Below, piece by piece: positions 7,601-10,733 of a DNA stretch of 10,733 nt (position 1 is the stretch's first letter; each line of letters begins with the position of its first letter). The notes under the pieces were generated by a model that made no database searches, was not told the DNA's origin, and worked only from the letters and a program-made list of their open reading frames with translations. The stretch is from Gammaproteobacteria bacterium. GTDB taxonomy: Bacteria; Pseudomonadota; Gammaproteobacteria; Steroidobacterales; GCA-2729495. A program made the translations under genes and the position numbers. The stretch lies in contig JAHDYN010000030.1 in the NCBI GenBank assembly GCA_023383735.1, positions 1 through 10,733 of the forward strand, written 5' to 3'.

Positions 7601-8532
7601 CCGAACTGACCTGGCGCATGCAGGTGCTGCGTGACAACCCGGAGGCGGCGGCAGAAGCCCGGGATGCCATGCTCGATGCCGAGGATCCGGGTCTGTCGCC
7701 CGTCACCCGGTTTGATCCGGCCGACGATGTGGCCGCACCGCTGGTGCGCATCGGGCGGCGTCCGCGTGTCGCGATCCTGCGCGAGCAGGGGGTCAACAGC
7801 CAGCTGGAGATGGCTGCCGCCTTCCAGCGTGCAGGTTTCGACGCTGTGGATGTGCACATGACCGACCTGCTGTCCGGGCGCCGGCAGCTGCGCGACTTTG
7901 CCGGCCTCGCGGCCTGCGGCGGTTTTTCCTATGGTGACGTGCTCGGCGCCGGTGGTGGCTGGGCCAAGTCGGTGCTCTTCAATCCGCGGGTACGCGAGGC
8001 GTTCGTCGAATTCTTTGCGCGCAGCGACAGCTTCACGCTCGGCGTATGCAACGGTTGCCAGATGTTGTCGATACTGGCCGAGCTGATTCCCGGCGCCGCG
8101 CACTGGCCGCGCTTCCGGGCAAACCGCTCAGGCCAGTTCGAGGCGCGCCTCAGCCTGGTCGAAGTCCTGCCTTCGCGCTCGGTGCTGCTCGAGGGCATGG
8201 CCGGCAGTCGTCTGCTGGTGCCCACCTCGCACGGCGAGGGGCGGGCGGAGTTTGCCTCGCCTGCCGATCTGGCTGCCTGTGAAAACGGGTCGCAGCTCGC
8301 CATCCGCTACGTCGACAACCGGGGCGCGCCGGCCACACGGTATCCCGCCAATCCGAATGGTTCGCCCGGCGGCATCGCCGGCCTGTGTTCAGCCGATGGA
8401 AGGGTCACGATCCTGATGCCGCATCCCGAGCGCGTGCAGCGCACCGTGCAGCACTCCTGGCATCCGGCCGACTGGGGTGATGATGGTCCCTGGCTGCGCC
8501 TGTTCCGCAACGCGCGGGTGTTTGTGGGGTAG
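4642..8532 (+). CDS. purL: Phosphoribosylformylglycinamidine synthase PurL
   Basis: Cytoplasmic enzyme for the fourth step of de novo purine synthesis: FGAR, ATP and glutamine give FGAM. It is the single-chain large form, 1296 residues (E. coli 1295). The order is an N-terminal PurS-like domain (ALSAFQLEKLL), a linker with PGTISPWSSKATDI-like residues (here VGTISPWSSKATDI), and two AIRS-type synthase halves (FAQANSEHCRHKIF, VETHNHPTAISPFPGAATGAG, RDEGATGRG, HDVGAGGLSNA; then VARDQFVGPWQVPV, AYHDRSDGGL). The C-terminal class I glutaminase has nucleophile Cys1136 (GVCNGCQM) and His1261/Glu1263 (MPHPERV). All key residues are intact. ATG 4642 matches the family N-terminus; in-frame GTGs at 4591 (overlapping the DUF1820 stop) and 4618 are alternatives without better ribosome sites. 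The stop TAG falls inside a REP-like element. Confidence 0.98.
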   Translation: MLVWAGAGALSAFQLEKLLAAVRACVPGVSRIVARHEHCLSVERPLTASEEQTLRRLLGDDEVPAFAGQPLLAIPRVGTISPWSSKATDIVHGCGLGVVRRVERMIRFGLVAPTPLTAGEIASLAPLLHDRMTQTLLEREVTQDDLFAVHAPAALRTIPLLREGVAALERADRELGLALSADEMAYLADRFGAEQRDPTDAELMMFAQANSEHCRHKIFNARWIIDGVEQESSLFQMIRSTHANNPAGVLSAYRDNAAVFEGAVTAHLFADPDSGTYRSQTLPVHTLIKVETHNHPTAISPFPGAATGAGGELRDEGATGRGGRPKAGLTGFSVSNLAVPGWAQPWEFSPGRPERIASPLQIMLEGPIGAASFNNEFGRPNIAGYFRTFEQPDVSGNASARGYHKPIMIAGGLGNISGADVEKGEVPVGALLIVLGGPAMLIGLGGGAASSVGSGTSAADLDFASVQRGNPEIERRAQQVIEACRARAALAGVPNPIIMLHDVGAGGLSNAVPELVDHSHRGATIELREIPNAEPGMSPLEIWCNEAQERYVLAIEPADLDWFAAVCARERCPYAVLGSMDDSGRLIVTDRELGGRPVDMPLETLLGKAPQMLRRIEELAVPEAPLDLSGIDLAEACRRVLRMPVVADKSFLINIGDRTVGGLVARDQFVGPWQVPVSDVGVTALGFETFAGEAMAMGERAPVALLDAPASGRLAVAEALTNIAAASIGDLATVRLSANWMAAAGSPGEDERLYATVQAVSTLCRELRIAIPVGKDSLSMQTRWNDAGVSHAVVAPVSLVVSAFAPVDDVRRTLTPQLVPDAHSSLLLVDLGQGRNRLGASVLVQAFTRSGGCPPDLEDPDRLAALFACVQELRARRLLLAYHDRSDGGLFVTLCEMAFAGRTGLDVTLAPASVEAQLGALFAEEAGAVLQVRDADLAAAEAVLAQHGLTGLCTSVARVTLADRIRISSGSELLLDQTRTELHRCWSELTWRMQVLRDNPEAAAEARDAMLDAEDPGLSPVTRFDPADDVAAPLVRIGRRPRVAILREQGVNSQLEMAAAFQRAGFDAVDVHMTDLLSGRRQLRDFAGLAACGGFSYGDVLGAGGGWAKSVLFNPRVREAFVEFFARSDSFTLGVCNGCQMLSILAELIPGAAHWPRFRANRSGQFEARLSLVEVLPSRSVLLEGMAGSRLLVPTSHGEGRAEFASPADLAACENGSQLAIRYVDNRGAPATRYPANPNGSPGGIAGLCSADGRVTILMPHPERVQRTVQHSWHPADWGDDGPWLRLFRNARVFVG

Positions 8533-8550
8533 GAGCGCCTTCAGGCGCGA
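8529..8550 (+). repeat. REP-like palindromic element at the purL 3' end
   Basis: A GTAGGA head (8529-8534) precedes a perfect 5-bp stem GCGCC-TTCA-GGCGC (8535-8548), then a GA tail. The GTAG tetranucleotide, the following GAGC and the TTCA-type loop are the hallmark of extragenic palindromes seen in many copies in pseudomonads and xanthomonads, which are mobilised by RAYT (Y1 HUH) transposases. The TAG of the head is the purL stop codon. It sits in the 43-bp gap between convergent purL and relA, the usual location for REPs. No T tract follows, so it is not a typical terminator. Only one clear copy is in the window. Confidence 0.7.
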
Positions 8551-8575
8551 TGGCCCGCCAGAGTCCATGCGGCGT

Positions 8576-10733
8576 TCACCCGCGATGCGCCGTCTCAACG
8601 CCGGCGAGCCCTTCGAGACGACCCAGCAGCAACCCCAGCTGTGCATAGTCGGTCACCCTAACCTGCAATGTGACCCGCACCTGCCCGTGCCCGCCGCGCA
8701 TCGGCACACTGTGCATGCCGAGCACATGCACGTTGAGCTGAGCGACCAGTGCGGTGATGTCCTTGAGCAACCACTTGCGGTCGATGGCATCGATGCGTAC
8801 CGCGACTTCATGCCCCCCGCTGCGTGCACCCCACTCAACTGGCAACACCCGCGCCGGCTGCAGTCCGGCCATGCGCAGAAACGAGGCGCAGTCCGGCCGA
8901 TGCACGCTGACACCGCGACCACGGGTCAGGTAGCCGGCAACAGGCTCCCCGGGCAGCGGCTGGCAGCATCGTGCAACCTGAGCGAGCAGGTTGTCGACGC
9001 CTTGCACGGTCACCGTGCCGGCGACTGAACCTGTGCTCGCAGGCTTCGATGGCGACGCCGGGGTGAGGTTCTGTGCCGGCTGTTCCGCCGCGCGCTCCAG
9101 TTCCAGCAGCACGCGACCGATCTGGTTCGGGCCGACATCTCCCAGGGCCACCAGCACCAGCAAGTCATCGACATTGCCGACATCGAACTTGTCAAGCACC
9201 GGCTGCAGGTCGGCGTGCAGCAGGCCCATCCTGCGCAGATCCCGGTCCAGCAACTCGCGCCCGGCCTGCACGTTGCGTGCACGGTCGAGCTTGTTGAACC
9301 AGCTGCGGACCTTTTCGCGCGAACGGCTGCTGGCCAGGAAACCACTGCTGAGCTGCAACCAGTCGCGGCGCGGTTCAGCAGTCCTGGCGGTCAGGATCTC
9401 CACCCGGTCGCCGCTGCGCAACTGGTGGTTGAGTGGCACGATACGGCCGTCGACCTTGGCCCCGCGACAACGATGGCCGACCTCGGTATGCACCTGGTAG
9501 GCGAAATCAAGCACGGTCGAACCCTGCGGCAGGTCGAGCACCTCGCCCTTCGGGGTCAGCGCATAGACGCGCTCCTCGACCAGCTCGCTGTCGACCCCGT
9601 CCAGCGGCAACGCTTCGCCGTCACGCGCCGCGTCGGCGGCCTGTTCCAGCAACCTGCGCATCCAGGCGATGCGCTTGTCCACCGCTGCACCGCCGGCCGA
9701 GCCACCCGGGCCGCCCTCCTTGTAACGCCAGTGCGCGGCCACGCCGAGTTCGGACTGCGCATGCATCTCACGGGTGCGAATCTGCACTTCCAGCGTCTTG
9801 CCGCCGGGCCCGATCACCGCCGTATGCAGCGATCGATAATCATTGCTCTTGGGTCGCGCGATGTAGTCGTCGAACTCGCTCGGAATCGGCACCCACAACG
9901 CATGCACGATGCCCAATGCGGCGTAACAGGCGGCCAGATCGTCGACCAGCACGCGCAACGCACGCAGGTCGTAAAGCTCGTCGATCGGAACATTCTTTTT
10001 CTGCATCTTCCGCCAGATGCTGTAGATGTGCTTCGGCCGCCCGGCCACATCGCCGCCGATGCCGTTTTCAGCCAGCGCTTCACGCAGCTGTACCAGAGCC
10101 TGCTGGATATAGCGTTCGCGCCCGCTGCGGTTGTCGTCCAGCTGGCGTGCAATGCGCACGTAGGTGTCGGTTTCAAGTTCGCGGAACGCGAGGTCCTCAA
10201 GCTCCCACTTGAGCTGCCAGATGCCCAGCCGGTTGGCAAGCGGCGCATGGATGTCACGGGTCAGCTGCGCCAGCGCGCGGCGCTCCTCCGCAGGCAGGCG
10301 CCACGCCGCGCGCATCCGCGAGAGCTGCCGCGCCAGCACGATCGGCACCACACGCAAGTCGCGCACCAGGGCCAGCAGCAGGCGTCGCATGCCTTCCGGA
10401 TTGTGTCTGCCACCGTGGTGACGATGCAGTTGCCAGATCCGGCTGGCGGCGCGCTGTCCTTCCAGCAACATGCGCAGGCGTTCCGGCAGGTCGATACGGG
10501 CGGTCCCGAGCACTTCATCGACATCGACCACCACGTCCAGCAAGGCGGCGGCCATCACGTCTGGATCGGCATTGAGCGTGGCCAGGATCGCCAAGGTATC
10601 GGCGAGGACCTCGGGTGAATCGCGCAGCTTCGCACCGGCATCGATCGCACGCTGCCAGGCAGCGATCACGTCACCGGCCAATGCACCGCCGGGCAACCGC
10701 GCAAGGGCAGATCCATAGGCAATCGAGTCGGCA
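8576..10733 (-). CDS. relA: GTP pyrophosphokinase RelA, N-terminus cut by window
   Basis: Ribosome-associated (p)ppGpp synthetase of the stringent response. 719 codons are visible and the frame is still open at the right edge, so the true start lies outside; alignment to E. coli RelA (744) puts about 20 residues beyond it. A TTG at 10696 is not a credible start. Numbering from the first visible residue: the N-terminal pseudo-hydrolase region reads AALLDVVVD where SpoT-type enzymes have the HD pair, so hydrolysis should be lost. The synthetase domain has NRLGIWQLKWELED, GRPKHIYSIWRKMQKKN, EFDD (286-289, the ExDD signature of monofunctional RelA), NDYRSLHT (Tyr299) and EVQIRTREMH. A TGS domain begins about 386 (EERVYALTPKG), then a helical region, the Cys-Cys zinc-finger/RIS domain (Cys589-Cys590, HRPDC) and a C-terminal ACT domain. 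It converges on purL. Confidence 0.96.
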   Translation of the reverse strand, partial: ADSIAYGSALARLPGGALAGDVIAAWQRAIDAGAKLRDSPEVLADTLAILATLNADPDVMAAALLDVVVDVDEVLGTARIDLPERLRMLLEGQRAASRIWQLHRHHGGRHNPEGMRRLLLALVRDLRVVPIVLARQLSRMRAAWRLPAEERRALAQLTRDIHAPLANRLGIWQLKWELEDLAFRELETDTYVRIARQLDDNRSGRERYIQQALVQLREALAENGIGGDVAGRPKHIYSIWRKMQKKNVPIDELYDLRALRVLVDDLAACYAALGIVHALWVPIPSEFDDYIARPKSNDYRSLHTAVIGPGGKTLEVQIRTREMHAQSELGVAAHWRYKEGGPGGSAGGAAVDKRIAWMRRLLEQAADAARDGEALPLDGVDSELVEERVYALTPKGEVLDLPQGSTVLDFAYQVHTEVGHRCRGAKVDGRIVPLNHQLRSGDRVEILTARTAEPRRDWLQLSSGFLASSRSREKVRSWFNKLDRARNVQAGRELLDRDLRRMGLLHADLQPVLDKFDVGNVDDLLVLVALGDVGPNQIGRVLLELERAAEQPAQNLTPASPSKPASTGSVAGTVTVQGVDNLLAQVARCCQPLPGEPVAGYLTRGRGVSVHRPDCASFLRMAGLQPARVLPVEWGARSGGHEVAVRIDAIDRKWLLKDITALVAQLNVHVLGMHSVPMRGGHGQVRVTLQVRVTDYAQLGLLLGRLEGLAGVETAHRG

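Noticed and set aside
5335..8103. A 922-codon open frame antisense to purL
   Set aside because: It mirrors purL codon by codon and is rich in His, Arg and Gln with no recognisable domain. It is the product of high third-position GC in the real gene.
9215..10618. A 467-codon open frame antisense to relA
   Set aside because: Same shadow pattern over a confidently identified gene; no ribosome site or domain.

Overview
This window is a compact chromosomal stretch from a high-GC Gammaproteobacterium. The evidence is a DUF1820 gene, a full-length single-chain PurL of the E. coli type, a RelA of the monofunctional synthetase type (EFDD motif, no HD pair), a Fur-box-controlled feoAB pair, and a REP element with a GTAGGAGC head of the kind common in pseudomonads and xanthomonads. 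A Xanthomonadales- or Nevskiales-like lineage is my guess. There is no rRNA, tRNA, CRISPR array, integrase or insertion sequence.

Layout: (1) Positions 79-2701 hold a ferrous-iron uptake operon on the minus strand. A Fur box abuts the start of feoA, feoA and feoB overlap in ATGA, and a tiny one-helix, CxxC-containing protein follows feoB. (2) Positions 2820-4025, also minus strand, encode an FHA-domain protein of the type VI secretion TagH/Fha family, with no other secretion gene visible. The 139 bp between it and feoA are full of hairpins. (3) Positions 4026-4249 are a divergent intergenic region. It has inverted repeats on the tagH side and a TATACT-type promoter plus a 7-bp stem-loop on the other side. 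(4) Positions 4250-8532 hold a plus-strand pair: a DUF1820 protein followed 47 bp later by purL. (5) A single REP-like hairpin sits at the purL/relA convergence point and carries the purL stop codon. (6) Positions 8576-10733 hold relA on the minus strand, with the N-terminus (about 20 residues) cut off by the window edge.

FeoA, FeoB and the small protein should act together in Fe(II) import across the inner membrane under Fur repression. PurL performs the fourth step of purine synthesis, and RelA makes (p)ppGpp from GTP/GDP; their adjacency is convergent, so co-regulation is not implied. TagH is the out-of-place gene. I see no convincing previously undescribed multi-gene system. The best leads are the isolated TagH protein, the possible leaderless start of feoA under its Fur box, the small FeoB-linked cysteine protein, and the REP element that ends purL.
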